Shown: positions 33,537 to 41,942, counted from the first letter of the stretch. The stretch is DNA of 51,004 nucleotides from Natrinema thermotolerans DSM 11552 (GCA_000337115.1 AOIR01000005.1:1-51004); one strand, 5' to 3'. The notes: a model not told the origin generated them from the letters alone. Numbers and translations are program-made.

Positions 33537-33881
33537 TCAGATCCCCTCGATCAGGTCCGTGAACCGGTCGGCCATGTCCTCGCGGCGCTCGATACGGAGG
33601 GTCAGCTCGCCGCCCTCGAGGTCGACCGTGATCCGCTCGAGGTTCGTCGAGTAGACGGTCCGATGGTGGCCGCCGTCGGGATCGGGCTTGGTCCGTTCGA
33701 CGAGGAGACCGCACTCCCGGAGGTCCTCGAGCCGTCGATACACCGTCGGTTGGGACGCGTCGCAGTGGGTACTCAGAGTAGTCGCTGACATGGGTTCCTG
33801 GCTCGTTTGGGTGAGGATCGTGCGCACTGTCGGGTCCTCCAGCAGGGTCCCGACCGTCTCGACGTCCGGCTCCTCACTCAC
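33537..33881 (-). CDS. ArsR-like winged-helix transcriptional regulator
   Basis: A 114-aa regulator starting GTG (VSEEPDVETVGTLLEDPTVR). The wHTH core is PMSATTLSTHCDASQPTVYR then RLEDLRECGLLVER, and the wing carries DGGHHRTVYSTNLERITVDL. The C-terminus is charged helix. The GTG at 33881 was chosen because it falls about 28 nt below TTTATGTT and just after a palindrome; longer readings run through that promoter. It forms a two-gene operon with the downstream membrane protein. Likely autoregulated through the palindromes described separately. Confidence 0.82.
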   Translation of the reverse strand: MSEEPDVETVGTLLEDPTVRTILTQTSQEPMSATTLSTHCDASQPTVYRRLEDLRECGLLVERTKPDPDGGHHRTVYSTNLERITVDLEGGELTLRIERREDMADRFTDLIEGI

Positions 33882-33945
33882 GGTACTGACCTGTACCGAG
33901 AACGAACATAAAGGGATTTTCACGACTGCAGCCGCTGCAGTCGTG
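33881..33945. promoter_or_regulatory. Operator/promoter region with two palindromes
   Basis: Reading toward the wHTH gene (minus strand): a perfect 11-bp inverted repeat CACGACTGCAG (33921-33931) / CTGCAGTCGTG (33935-33945) with a 3-nt centre, then TATA TTTATGTT (33906-33913), then CGGTAC (33881-33886) / GTACCG (33893-33898) with a 6-nt spacer over the start site. One palindrome lies upstream of BRE/TATA and one between TATA and the GTG codon, the classic places for activator and repressor sites. Confidence 0.6.
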
Positions 33946-33986
33946 CGAGGCAGGCTTTCCGTACGGCCCCCGTCCGTGAGCATACG

Positions 33987-34421
33987 ATGTCATCGACCCG
34001 AACTACCGGACGGCTCGAGCGGTTCGTCGATCGATTCCGCCGCGTCGCGACGCGGCTGGCGACGCTGTGTGCGAGTCCCGCCGGCGGCCGACTCCGGCCG
34101 ACCGCGGCCGGCGGGCTCCTCGTCGTCCTCGCGAGCGTCGCGGTGAGCCTCGCGTCCGCGCCGATCCTCGGAGACAGTGTTCGGATCCGCTGGTCGGTCG
34201 GGACGTACTACGGCCCGGAATACGCGCCGACGGTTCTCGCGCTGACCGCCGCGTCCGGCCTCGTGGCGGCCGCCTATCTCGGACTGCGTGCGCTCGGGAC
34301 GGCCCTCGAGGGCACCGAGGCGTTCGATCGCCGGCGCGGGTACTACGAACTGTGTGTGCTGACGGTCCTCCTGACCCTCGTCCTCGGCCAGATCGCGTTC
34401 GTTACGGCGAACGTCCTGTAG
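33987..34421 (+). CDS. Unrecognised membrane protein
   Basis: A 144-aa protein. The N-terminal ~35 residues are basic (RLERFVDRFRRVATRLATLC). Three hydrophobic helices follow: AAGGLLVVLASVAVSLASAP, APTVLALTAASGLVAAAYLG and YELCVLTVLLTLVLGQIAFV. A polar loop lies between helices one and two (DSVRIRWSVGTYYGPEYA). No family recognised. It is divergent from the wHTH operon across 105 nt that contains the large palindrome, so it could share that site. Confidence 0.7.
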   Translation: MSSTRTTGRLERFVDRFRRVATRLATLCASPAGGRLRPTAAGGLLVVLASVAVSLASAPILGDSVRIRWSVGTYYGPEYAPTVLALTAASGLVAAAYLGLRALGTALEGTEAFDRRRGYYELCVLTVLLTLVLGQIAFVTANVL

Positions 34422-34547
34422 CGGCTCGAGTCGACCGATCGGGCAGTGTCTCGAGTACGGGTACCGAACACCGCCGAACGGTCGAATCCGAACTCCTGCG
34501 ATCGGCCGTCGGGCCGTGATCGTGGGGATCGGCGGACCCACCTATAT

Positions 34548-34570
34548 ACGACCCTCTATATCTGGGTCGT
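34548..34570. promoter_or_regulatory. TATA-like element inside an inverted repeat
   Basis: ACGACCC (34548-34554) and GGGTCGT (34564-34570) are perfect 7-bp arms around TCTATATCT. A second AT element, CCTATATACG, lies at 34541-34550. The repeat is 53-75 nt before the DUF7560-type micro-gene. A dimeric protein bound here would cover the TATA box; alternatively the transcript begins upstream and folds into a hairpin. Confidence 0.45.
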
Positions 34571-34622
34571 CTCCCTATCGGGGATGGAGCCGAAGGTCTA
34601 GTCGTCGAGGACACCACCCACC

Positions 34623-34790
34623 ATGACACCGTACGAATTCACCTGCCCCGACTGTCGCCAGAAGATGGCGGTGACCGAGCCCGTGCGAGAGGCGACGTTG
34701 GCCAACGGCTGTCCCGTCTGTGGCCGGCCCGTCGCCGACGATCACTTCACACCGGTCGCCGGCAGCACCGAACGCGCGGATCCGGCATAG
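34623..34790 (+). CDS. Zinc-ribbon micro-protein (DUF7560 type)
   Basis: A 55-aa protein: MTPYEFTCPDCRQKMAVTEP, a short helix VREATLANG, then CPVCGRPVADDHF and an acidic tail. Two C-x2-C knuckles (CPDC, CPVC) make one zinc site. The spacing and the phrase REATLANGCPVCG match a haloarchaeal family I recall as DUF7560. Function unknown. Haloarchaeal micro-proteins with two C-x2-C pairs are often regulatory, but no partner is visible. The gap 34791-35037 contains no other gene. Confidence 0.78.
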   Translation: MTPYEFTCPDCRQKMAVTEPVREATLANGCPVCGRPVADDHFTPVAGSTERADPA

Positions 34791-35037
34791 ATCGCTCACC
34801 GATGCGACGACCCGCGTCTCGAGCCCCGTTCCTATCTCACCGACCCGGTCCCGGCCCCGTCACGGCGGTCACGGGTACTCGCCCGAAGCCGGCCGTCGAA
34901 TAGCTCCCGATCGGTAGCCGCTCGTCACCGCGTCCCGACTCGAGTCTCACGGGGTGGCAAACGTACACGTAAGCCGTAGTATTAATGTAGCAGACTCACA
35001 GACGGCTGTGCATGTTTCACAGTGCGGTGAGAGCCGA

Positions 35038-36024
35038 ATGAGTTTGCAGCGTGTTCTGGAACGAGTCGGATCGGTGACGAGCAAGTATTTCGTCGTCTGG
35101 GTGCTGGTCGTCTCCCCGCTCGCGCTCTACTCCCCCGAGACGTTCACCCCGATCGCACCCTACATCACACCGCTGCTGGGCATCATCATGCTCGGGATGG
35201 GGCTGACGCTGACCCCCGCGGACTTCCGTCGCATCCTCGAGCGGCCGCGGGACGTCTTCATCGGCGCGATGAGCCAATGGCTCCTGATGCCGACGATCGC
35301 CTACGTCCTCGTCGTCGCGCTTGGGTTGCCGGAGGAGATCGGTCTCGGCCTGATACTCGTCGGTGCGGCCCCGGGCGGGACCGCCTCGAACGTGATGACC
35401 TATCTCGGGCGCGGCGACGTCGCGCTCTCGGTGTCGATCACGTCGGTGACGACGACCGCCGCGCCGCTCGTGATGCCGGCGTGGATCGTCCTGTTGGCCG
35501 GCGAGTCGATCACCGTCACGTTCATGGATATGGCGACGTCGATCGTGCAGGTCGTTTTGCTCCCGGTCGTCGGGGGCCTGGTGCTGCGCTACGTCCTCGA
35601 CGAGTACGCGCCGGCGCTTGCACAGGCCGGACTCTCTATCTTCCCGGCGATCAGCGTGATCGCCATCGTCGCCATCGTGGCGGCGGTCGTCGGCCTCAAC
35701 GTCGAGACGATCCTCGGCGCGAGCGCACTGGTCTTCCTCGCGGTCGTGTTGCACAACGGCCTCGGGCTCGGGGCCGGCTACGCGGTCGGTCACGCGGCCA
35801 ATATGGCGGAGGATCGAGCGCGAGCGTGTGCGTTCGAGGTCGGCCTCCAGAACAGCGGCCTGGCCGTCGCGCTTGCGACGGCCCACTTCAGCGCGGGTGC
35901 CGCACTGATCCCGGCGCTCTTTAGCGTCTGGCACAACGTCTCCGGCCCGGCGCTGGCGACGCTGTTTACCTACCTCGACGGGGACGCGCCGGTCGGGGAC
36001 GAGGAACCGGTCGCTGCCGACTGA
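35038..36024 (+). CDS. Bile acid:sodium symporter (BASS) family transporter
   Basis: A 328-aa membrane protein of the BASS/SBF family with about 9-10 helices. It opens MSLQRVLERVGSVTSKYFVV. Family blocks: LGIIMLGMGLTLTPADFRRI, the LVGAAPGGTASNVMTYLGRG loop (Na+/substrate-site G-G-T-A-S-N), and ARACAFEVGLQNSGLAVALA (E..LQNSGLA). These are the conserved ligands. Substrates in archaea are probably organic anions rather than bile acids, for example pantoate or pyruvate-like acids. AGTATTAATG (about 34979-34988) is a likely TATA box. ATG 35038 was chosen over a GTG 28 codons upstream. Confidence 0.92.
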   Translation: MSLQRVLERVGSVTSKYFVVWVLVVSPLALYSPETFTPIAPYITPLLGIIMLGMGLTLTPADFRRILERPRDVFIGAMSQWLLMPTIAYVLVVALGLPEEIGLGLILVGAAPGGTASNVMTYLGRGDVALSVSITSVTTTAAPLVMPAWIVLLAGESITVTFMDMATSIVQVVLLPVVGGLVLRYVLDEYAPALAQAGLSIFPAISVIAIVAIVAAVVGLNVETILGASALVFLAVVLHNGLGLGAGYAVGHAANMAEDRARACAFEVGLQNSGLAVALATAHFSAGAALIPALFSVWHNVSGPALATLFTYLDGDAPVGDEEPVAAD

Positions 36025-36176
36025 TACGGATTGCTGTACCGATTTCCCGACACAACCGCCGCCAGGTCGCGGTTGCGCCGGCAACGACTGACAGGAAACC
36101 GTCTGAAGCCGCCGAGATTCGTCCGCGATCCGACCGAGAAATTCCCTTAAGGTCCTTGAATTGCATCCATGACAGA

Positions 36177-36185
36177 TTTTTATAG
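36177..36185 (+). promoter_or_regulatory. TATA box of the NUDIX gene
   Basis: TTTTTATAG is centred about 28 nt before the ATG at 36210, so the transcript should start at or next to the start codon. This spacing decides the start in favour of 36210 over an in-frame start five codons earlier. Confidence 0.55.
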
Positions 36186-36209
36186 TGGCACGGTATGCTA
36201 TATTGTACC

Positions 36210-36668
36210 ATGGTCGACGTCACGTACGTCCGGAAGGCGTGTGCCTACATCACGCGCGGCTCGAGCGAGCTACTGGTCTTCGAGGGGCCGGGCCACGACG
36301 GGCTCCAGATTCCCAAAGGCACCCTCGAGCCGGGAGAATCCCCGCAGGAAGCGCTGTTCCGGGAAGTCCGTGAGGAGAGCGGACTGGGAACGCTGAACGG
36401 CGCGCAGCATCTGACGACCGACGTCTGGACCCGACGCGAGGAACCGCCGAAGCGCTACGTTCGGCACTTCTTCCACGCCACGGTCTACGAACCGCGAGAT
36501 CGGTGGACCCACACCGTCACCGACGGCGGCGGCGAACACGGCTCGGAGTTCGAGTTCCGCTGGGTCCGGCCGGCGACGGCGGGGGAGTTCGCGCTCGATC
36601 TCGACGAGTACGTCGATCTGCTCCCGGTCGCCGCGGGGGCCGAACCGGCCTCGAGCGCCTCGGACTGA
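36210..36668 (+). CDS. NUDIX hydrolase
   Basis: A 152-aa enzyme that hydrolyses a nucleoside diphosphate linked to another group. The Nudix box is complete: GTLEPGESPQEALFREVR followed by EESGL, fitting G-x5-E-x7-R-E-U-x-E-E-x-G-U at about residues 36-58. Around it are AYITRGSSELLVFEGPG and YVRHFFHATVYEPRDRWTHT. Specificity cannot be told. The C-terminal ten residues are low complexity. It converges with the FAU-1-type RNase gene 80 nt away. Confidence 0.92.
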   Translation: MVDVTYVRKACAYITRGSSELLVFEGPGHDGLQIPKGTLEPGESPQEALFREVREESGLGTLNGAQHLTTDVWTRREEPPKRYVRHFFHATVYEPRDRWTHTVTDGGGEHGSEFEFRWVRPATAGEFALDLDEYVDLLPVAAGAEPASSASD

Positions 36669-36748
36669 TCGCCGGTCGCGGATCGCGTTCCGGGCGGACG
36701 CTCCCAGTCGCGCCGCTCTCGAGCGCGAGCGCACCGAAAACGCGGACC

Positions 36749-38185
36749 TTATTTCGAGAGCGCTCGTTCGACGGCTTCCGCCACGTCCATCGCCTTTGCG
36801 GCGAGATCCTCGGCGACGAGTCCGTCGTCGACGGCCGCCTCGAGGTCGTCCGCGTCGACGATCTCGACGGTCCCGTCACGCTGCCGGATCACGTCGACGT
36901 AGAGGTCGACGTACCGCGCGGTATCCGGAAAGAGTTCGACCGGCGTACAGACGTTGATGTAGGTCCCTTTCGGCGTGCCGTCGGCCGCCTTGTAGGTCGT
37001 CGGATACCACCACCGACCCTCGCGGAACTTCGTCACGGCCACGTCGCCCGACTCCTTGGGCACCCCGAGCGCGTCGTAACTGCCGCCGCCGCTCATCGAC
37101 CGCTCGAGGGTGAGCTTGCCCTCGGGGTCCCAGTCGGTGACCTCGCCGCGACCTAACGAGATGAGCCGGCCATCGGGTTTGCCGTGGCCGATCTCGAGGC
37201 GGTCGCCGTTCGTCGGGCCGAACTGGCGGGCGACCGCGGCGAAGGGGAAGGCGTCGTCGTCGGTCGTATCGGCACCCAGCGAGCCACAGACCGCCTCCGC
37301 GAAGTCGACCGCGGCGCTGGCGGCCCGATCGGCGGCCTTCGACCGGTGATGGCCCGGCATCGTCGTCTCGACCCGCCGGCGGACGCCGTCCAGTTCGAAT
37401 CGGGTCTCGCGGCCGAACCAACACCACTCGGTCCGCCGGGGTGTGGCGAGCAGTCCCGGCTCGCCGGGCTCGGCCGGCGCGTCGGCGAGCGCATCCTCGA
37501 GCGCCCGGGCCCGGCTCGCGGCATCCTCGAGGGCAGCCCCCATCGCCTCGAGGTCGGCGTCGGCCGCGGCGTGTTGCCAGCGCAGTCCCCACCCCTCGGG
37601 GATTTCGACCGAGAGCAGGTCGGTCATGCCGACCAGTTCCTCGGCGCGCTCGCCGCGCAGCGCCGCCGAGACGCCGCTGCGATCCTGCGAGAGCGTACAG
37701 AGCCCGCCAGCGACCTCGAGAGTCGGTTCCACGAGCGGGCGGTCGTCGTCCCACGGCGGCGCAGGCTCGCTGACCTGCACGCGATAGCGGTCGCCCGCGT
37801 CGACGTAGCCGTCGACGGCGTCGTACGCGAGATAGCCCCGCCGGCCCTCGCCCAGATCGACGACCGCGCCGCCTCCACCGCCGGCCTCGAGGACCTCGGC
37901 GTCGAAGACCGCGCCGCGGGGGATCTCGTCGTCCCAGCGGAAGGCGTCGATGGCTAGCCCTTCGAGGGCCGTCGCGACCGTCTCGACCGCGTCGGGGTCG
38001 CCGGAAATCTCGACGCCCTGCCGATCGCGGGTCGTCTCGACCGTCGCGTCGGCCGGCGCGGCGTCGAACGACTGGTCGAAGCGCTCCCGAATCGGCTCGG
38101 AGGCCTGCACGACCTCGCAGTCGGCCTCGCTCAGCAGTTGCGTGACGGCCGTCGTGTAGATGCCGCGGACTCGAGCCGTCGTCAT
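36749..38185 (-). CDS. FAU-1-type ribonuclease / AU-rich RNA-binding protein with DUF402 domain
   Basis: A 478-aa protein of the archaeal FAU-1 family, related to RNase E/G. An S1-like strand region lies at about 85-145 (GAVFDAEVLEAGGGGGAVVD, GRRGYLAYDAVDGYVDAGDR). A charged middle part follows, and the DUF402 domain is at about 330-478: SYDALGVPKESGDVAVTKFR, GTYINVCTPVELFPDTARYV then YVDLYVDVI and the helical end. Family members cut or bind AU-rich RNA and have been linked to rRNA maturation. The ATG overlaps the DUF7532 stop by four bases, so the two are translated together. Confidence 0.88.
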   Translation of the reverse strand: MTTARVRGIYTTAVTQLLSEADCEVVQASEPIRERFDQSFDAAPADATVETTRDRQGVEISGDPDAVETVATALEGLAIDAFRWDDEIPRGAVFDAEVLEAGGGGGAVVDLGEGRRGYLAYDAVDGYVDAGDRYRVQVSEPAPPWDDDRPLVEPTLEVAGGLCTLSQDRSGVSAALRGERAEELVGMTDLLSVEIPEGWGLRWQHAAADADLEAMGAALEDAASRARALEDALADAPAEPGEPGLLATPRRTEWCWFGRETRFELDGVRRRVETTMPGHHRSKAADRAASAAVDFAEAVCGSLGADTTDDDAFPFAAVARQFGPTNGDRLEIGHGKPDGRLISLGRGEVTDWDPEGKLTLERSMSGGGSYDALGVPKESGDVAVTKFREGRWWYPTTYKAADGTPKGTYINVCTPVELFPDTARYVDLYVDVIRQRDGTVEIVDADDLEAAVDDGLVAEDLAAKAMDVAEAVERALSK

Positions 38186-38559
38186 CGCAGCCTGTCGCGG
38201 TCGGCGGCGAACCGCACCCGGTCGTTGATCGTCGGGCCGAGGGAGAGTTCGACGACGTCCTCGTCCAGAAGTCGGCCGCCCTCGACGTAGACGCCCCACG
38301 TCTCGAACCGGAGCCAGCCCCGCATCTCGTCGCCGTGGGTCGTGATGTCGGCGTAATCGACCGCGTGTTCCGGATACGCCGAACTCGAGTGGGCCATGTC
38401 CATATCGGAGTAGACGGTGTCGTGATCGTCGAAGAACGCCTCGAGCGCCGCCGCGTCGTCCGCAACGGCCTCGACGACCGCCTCGGAGGCGGCCCGGAGG
38501 TCGTCGGTCTCGAGGCCGACGTCCCGGAGCGCCCGCTGGGTTCGCTGGTCGAAGTGCAT
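38182..38559 (-). CDS. Conserved haloarchaeal protein upstream of the FAU-1 gene (DUF7532 type)
   Basis: A 125-aa soluble protein: MHFDQRTQRALRDVGLETDD, then a helix EAVVEAVADDAAALEAFFDD, SSSAYPEHAVDYADITTHGD and strands MRGWLRFETWGVYVEGGRLL. I recall this family as DUF7532. Its 4-nt overlap with the RNase gene suggests a partner role, perhaps in RNA handling, but nothing in its sequence shows an RNA-binding motif. The start ATG matches the conserved N-terminus. Confidence 0.8.
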   Translation of the reverse strand: MHFDQRTQRALRDVGLETDDLRAASEAVVEAVADDAAALEAFFDDHDTVYSDMDMAHSSSAYPEHAVDYADITTHGDEMRGWLRFETWGVYVEGGRLLDEDVVELSLGPTINDRVRFAADRDRLR

Positions 38560-38883
38560 GGGCGTCGGTTCGGACGGGAGGCCTTTGTGGATTCCGAGTC
38601 TGAGCGATCGGCGTTTTCGGGACCCGGCACGTCGGACTGGCCAGGACAGGTCATCGTTCTGACGACGGGGAGAGACAATGCTGGCAGGGGTTCCGATCGA
38701 GACAACCGACCGACACCTGCTCGTTCGTACACCCTCTCTTCAGCTATTAGTTATTATTTGTGGTTAGTTTCTATCCGAGAAGAAAGACGCACCACCACTG
38801 GAAAATGAATATCCGAGCGCGACGAACCCAGACCGTATGTTCAGTATCGATGATTTTATTGTGTAAGTATTGCCAGGGTGGGT
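38560..38883. other. Intergenic region upstream of the second DAACS gene
   Basis: 324 nt without a supportable gene. It is GC-poor around 38740-38775 (TATTAGTTATTATTTG and neighbours), which may mark the promoter of the minus-strand DUF7532/FAU-1 pair or an upstream site for the symporter. TTTTATTGT (38853-38861) is centred 27 nt before the symporter ATG, a good leaderless promoter. Confidence 0.5.
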
Positions 38884-40197
38884 ATGGCGATCACACTCAG
38901 GCAGCTCTACGATCGATATCGATCCGTTCCGATCATCTACCGCATCGGCGTCGCGTTCGTCCTCGGCTCGCTCGTCGGCCTGACGGTCGGCGAACCGGCA
39001 ACGCGGCTCGAGCCGCTCGGTGATCTCTTCGTCCGACTGCTCCAGATGATCGTGATTCCGATCATCGTCTTCACGCTGCTTATGGGTGCCAGACGGCTCT
39101 CGCCGTCGAACCTCGGGAAGATCGGCGGGCAGGTCGTCGCGCTGTATCTGGTCACGACCGCGATCGCGATCGGTATCGGGCTGTTCGTCGCGAACCTGAT
39201 CAATCCCGGGACCGGGCTCGAGGTGGCCGACGCGACTGTCGAGACCAAAGAGGCCCCCGACATCGTCGAGGTGTTCATGAACATCGTGCCGACGAACCCG
39301 GTCGGAGCGATGGCCGCGGGCGACGTTCTCCCGACGATTTTCTTCACGATCGTGTTCGGGCTCGCGCTGGCCTATCTGCAAGACGAGTACGACGTCAACT
39401 CGGCCGTTCACGAGGGTGCCGAAACGGTGTTCGAACTCGCGGAAACCGGCGCGGAAGCGATGTTCAAGATCGTCTGGGGCGTCATGGAGTACGGCGTGAT
39501 CGGCGTCTTCGCCCTGATGGCGACGACGTTCGGGAACGCCGGGGTCGACGCGATCGCCCCGTTTGCGAAACTCATCGGCGCGCTCGCGATCGCGGTCGGC
39601 CTCCACATCGGCGTCACCTACCTGCTGATCATCCAGTGGGGACTGCTCCGGGAATCACCGCTGGATTTCCTCCGGGGCAGCAAGGAAGCGATGGTAACCG
39701 CGCTCTCGATCCGCTCCTCGAGCGGAACGCTGCCGGTCACGATGAACGACGCCGACGAGAACTTCGGCGTCGACGAGGAGGTCTACAGCTTCTCGCTACC
39801 GCTGGGCGCGACGATCAACATGGACGGGACGGCGATGTATCAGGGCGTCGCGGCAGTCTTCGCCGCTAACATGGTCGGCCAGACCCTGACCATCGGCGAA
39901 CAGTTCACCGTCGTCGCGACGGCCCTCCTCGCGAGCGTCGGTACTGCCGGCGTCCCCGGGAGCGGCCTGATCATGCTCACCATGGTCCTCACGCAACTCG
40001 GCCTCCCGCTCGAGGTCGTCGGCATGGTCGCGGGCGTCGATCCGATCCTCGACCGCCTGCGGACGATGAACAACGTGACCGGCGACTTGGCAGTCACGAC
40101 GCTCGTCGCCGGCTGGAACGACAAGATCGACCGCGCGGCCACCGTCTGGTCGGAGACGGACGTCCCGGACTCGACGCCGGGCACGACCGACGACTGA
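38884..40197 (+). CDS. Dicarboxylate/amino acid:cation symporter (DAACS), paralogue 2
   Basis: A 437-aa GltP/GltPh-like transporter, close paralogue of the gene at 16778-18109. It opens MAITLRQLYDRYRSVPIIYR. Signatures are identical in kind: LSIRSSSGTLPVTM, LGATINMDGTAMYQ (here NMDGTA, the commoner form, against NMDGAA in the first copy) and LDRLRTMNNVTGD. Differences cluster in the loops and the C-terminus. The ATG at 38884 lies 27 nt after TTTTATTGT; a GTG two codons earlier is possible. Substrate probably glutamate, aspartate or dicarboxylate. Confidence 0.93.
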   Translation: MAITLRQLYDRYRSVPIIYRIGVAFVLGSLVGLTVGEPATRLEPLGDLFVRLLQMIVIPIIVFTLLMGARRLSPSNLGKIGGQVVALYLVTTAIAIGIGLFVANLINPGTGLEVADATVETKEAPDIVEVFMNIVPTNPVGAMAAGDVLPTIFFTIVFGLALAYLQDEYDVNSAVHEGAETVFELAETGAEAMFKIVWGVMEYGVIGVFALMATTFGNAGVDAIAPFAKLIGALAIAVGLHIGVTYLLIIQWGLLRESPLDFLRGSKEAMVTALSIRSSSGTLPVTMNDADENFGVDEEVYSFSLPLGATINMDGTAMYQGVAAVFAANMVGQTLTIGEQFTVVATALLASVGTAGVPGSGLIMLTMVLTQLGLPLEVVGMVAGVDPILDRLRTMNNVTGDLAVTTLVAGWNDKIDRAATVWSETDVPDSTPGTTDD

Positions 40198-40275
40198 GAC
40201 GGCCGTCGGGACACTGGACGACGGAACGCCGCCGGTTGCCGAACCTATACCCGGCCGGCAGCCATACCGTCGCTC

Positions 40276-41298
40276 ATGCAACGCAGGCGAGACCCGGTCG
40301 AACGCGCCGAGGAGCGGTCCGGAGACGGGTCACTCGACCTCTACGATGTCTCGACGTGGAACCCGCGATCCGTCCCGGATCTGATCGCGTATACACTCTA
40401 CAACGCGGTCAGCTACGGGTTTCGGGCGATCGTGTTGCTAACCGCGATCGTGATCACTCTCTCCTTGCTCGTCTCGCCGGCCGCACTCGTCGTCGAGGAC
40501 CCGTATCTCGCGGGCTTTTTCGCGCTTTCGCTCGTCCCCGCGGGACTGCTCGCGGCGTATATCTGGTACGCCGATATCACGACGGCGGAACCGCTACGGC
40601 TGCTCGTCGCGACCTTTCTGCTGGCGATCCTGTTCGCGACGTTCGCCGCAGTCGTAAACTCAGTGACGCGGCCGCTGTTCGGCGTCGGGGCCGTCGGGAG
40701 CCTCCTCTTTTTCTACCTGATCGTCGGCCCCGTCGAGGAGACGGTCAAACTGCTCGCCGTAAAGGTCTTCGCCTACCGGAGCAGCAGTTTCGACGCCGTG
40801 ATCGACGGCGCGGTCTACGGTGCCGTGGCGGGCCTCGGCTTCGCGGCCATCGAGAACGCGATCTACATCGGCCGGGTCGTCGGCGAGGCGGAACCCGAAG
40901 CCAGCCTCCTCGCGACGGCGGGCGGGATCGCGACCGTCCGGGCGCTGGCCGGCCCCGGCCACGTCATCTACTCGGCGATCGCGGGCTACTACCTCGGGCT
41001 GGCGAAGTTCAACCGCGAGTACGCCGGTCCGATCGTCCTCAAAGGGCTGCTCGTCGCCGCGTTCGTCCACGGCACGTACAACGTGACCGTCGGCATCGTG
41101 CCCGGGCAGGTGGCCAGCGCGCTCCCGATCGGCTACGGGGTCGCCTTCGTCGGCTACGTCGTGTGCTACGATCTGGCGGTCGGCTACTACCTCTACCGAA
41201 AGCTCGCACGCTACCGCCGGACCTACCAGACCGTCACGAGCGACGGCGTCGGCGACTCGCGGCCGGAATTGACCGAGTTCGACCCGCCCCAGCGCTGA
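40276..41298 (+). CDS. PrsW-family intramembrane metalloprotease
   Basis: A 340-aa membrane protein. PrsW motifs in order: E-E-x-x-K as GPVEETVK (Glu154/155), E-N as AAIENAIY (193-194), a His in LAGPGHVIYS (His229) and a late His in FVHGTYN (His265). These are the residues proposed to bind the metal. About eight helices fit. Bacillus PrsW cuts an anti-sigma factor; archaea have no such system, so the substrate is unknown. CCTATACC (about 40245-40252) is centred 27 nt upstream of the ATG. It converges with riboflavin synthase. Confidence 0.9.
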   Translation: MQRRRDPVERAEERSGDGSLDLYDVSTWNPRSVPDLIAYTLYNAVSYGFRAIVLLTAIVITLSLLVSPAALVVEDPYLAGFFALSLVPAGLLAAYIWYADITTAEPLRLLVATFLLAILFATFAAVVNSVTRPLFGVGAVGSLLFFYLIVGPVEETVKLLAVKVFAYRSSSFDAVIDGAVYGAVAGLGFAAIENAIYIGRVVGEAEPEASLLATAGGIATVRALAGPGHVIYSAIAGYYLGLAKFNREYAGPIVLKGLLVAAFVHGTYNVTVGIVPGQVASALPIGYGVAFVGYVVCYDLAVGYYLYRKLARYRRTYQTVTSDGVGDSRPELTEFDPPQR

Positions 41299-41336
41299 CC
41301 GGGCCGGGGCGACGAGAACCGTCTCGAGAGCGCCGC

Positions 41337-41942
41337 TCAGTCGAACCGCGCTTCCAGCAGCCGTTCGACGTATTTCGCGAGGACGTCGACCTCGAGGTGG
41401 ACGGGATCGCCCGGCTCCTTCTCGGCGAGCGTCGTCAGGTCGTAGGTCGTCGGGATGATCGCGACGGTGACCCGGCCGCGTTCCTCGTCCAGGTCCGCGA
41501 CGGTCAGGCTGATGCCATCGAGCGTGATCGACCCCTTCTCGACGACGTATCGGTCGAAAGCCGCCGGGAGGTCGAACTCGAAGAACCAGTCCTCTTCGAC
41601 GGATTCGATATCGGTGACGGTGGCGACCGCGTCGACGTGCCCCTGGACGACGTGGCCGTCGAACCGGCCGTCGGCCGGCATCGCCCGCTCGAGGTTGACC
41701 GTCTCGCCGGTCGCGAGGTCGCCCAGATAGGTCCGCTCGACCGTCTCGGTCGCGAGGAAGACCTCGAACCACTCGCGCTCGCGGAACTCTTCGACGGTGA
41801 GACACGCGCCGCTGACGCTGATGCTCTGGCCGTGTTCAAGCCCCGTCGCGACCTCGTCGGCACCGATCCGGAGCCGGAGGCCGTCGTCGGTGTGTTCTCG
41901 TGCGACGATCTCGCCGGTCTCCTCGACGATCCCCGTGAACAT
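41337..41942 (-). CDS. ribE: Riboflavin synthase, alpha-chain type
   Basis: A 201-aa enzyme that dismutates two 6,7-dimethyl-8-ribityllumazine into riboflavin. It begins with MFTGIVEETGEI and has two tandem lumazine-binding barrels: repeat 1 with ISVSGACLTVEEFRE, repeat 2 with GHVVQGHVDAVATVTD and ITLDGISLTVADLDE. This is the bacterial-type trimeric enzyme, used by haloarchaea instead of the archaeal-specific RibC form. It lies 23 nt downstream of the histidine kinase gene on the same strand, so read-through is possible though functionally odd. No other rib gene is in the window. Confidence 0.94.
   Translation of the reverse strand: MFTGIVEETGEIVAREHTDDGLRLRIGADEVATGLEHGQSISVSGACLTVEEFREREWFEVFLATETVERTYLGDLATGETVNLERAMPADGRFDGHVVQGHVDAVATVTDIESVEEDWFFEFDLPAAFDRYVVEKGSITLDGISLTVADLDEERGRVTVAIIPTTYDLTTLAEKEPGDPVHLEVDVLAKYVERLLEARFD

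Noticed and set aside
33215-33881. Toxin-antitoxin pair
   Set aside because: The gene order is small membrane protein after a wHTH regulator with a conserved haloarchaeal pairing; no toxin fold is visible.
34478-34500. T-arm-like GGTCGAATCC text suggesting a tRNA
   Set aside because: No acceptor, D or anticodon arms can be folded around it, and the expected GGTTCGAATCC consensus is broken.
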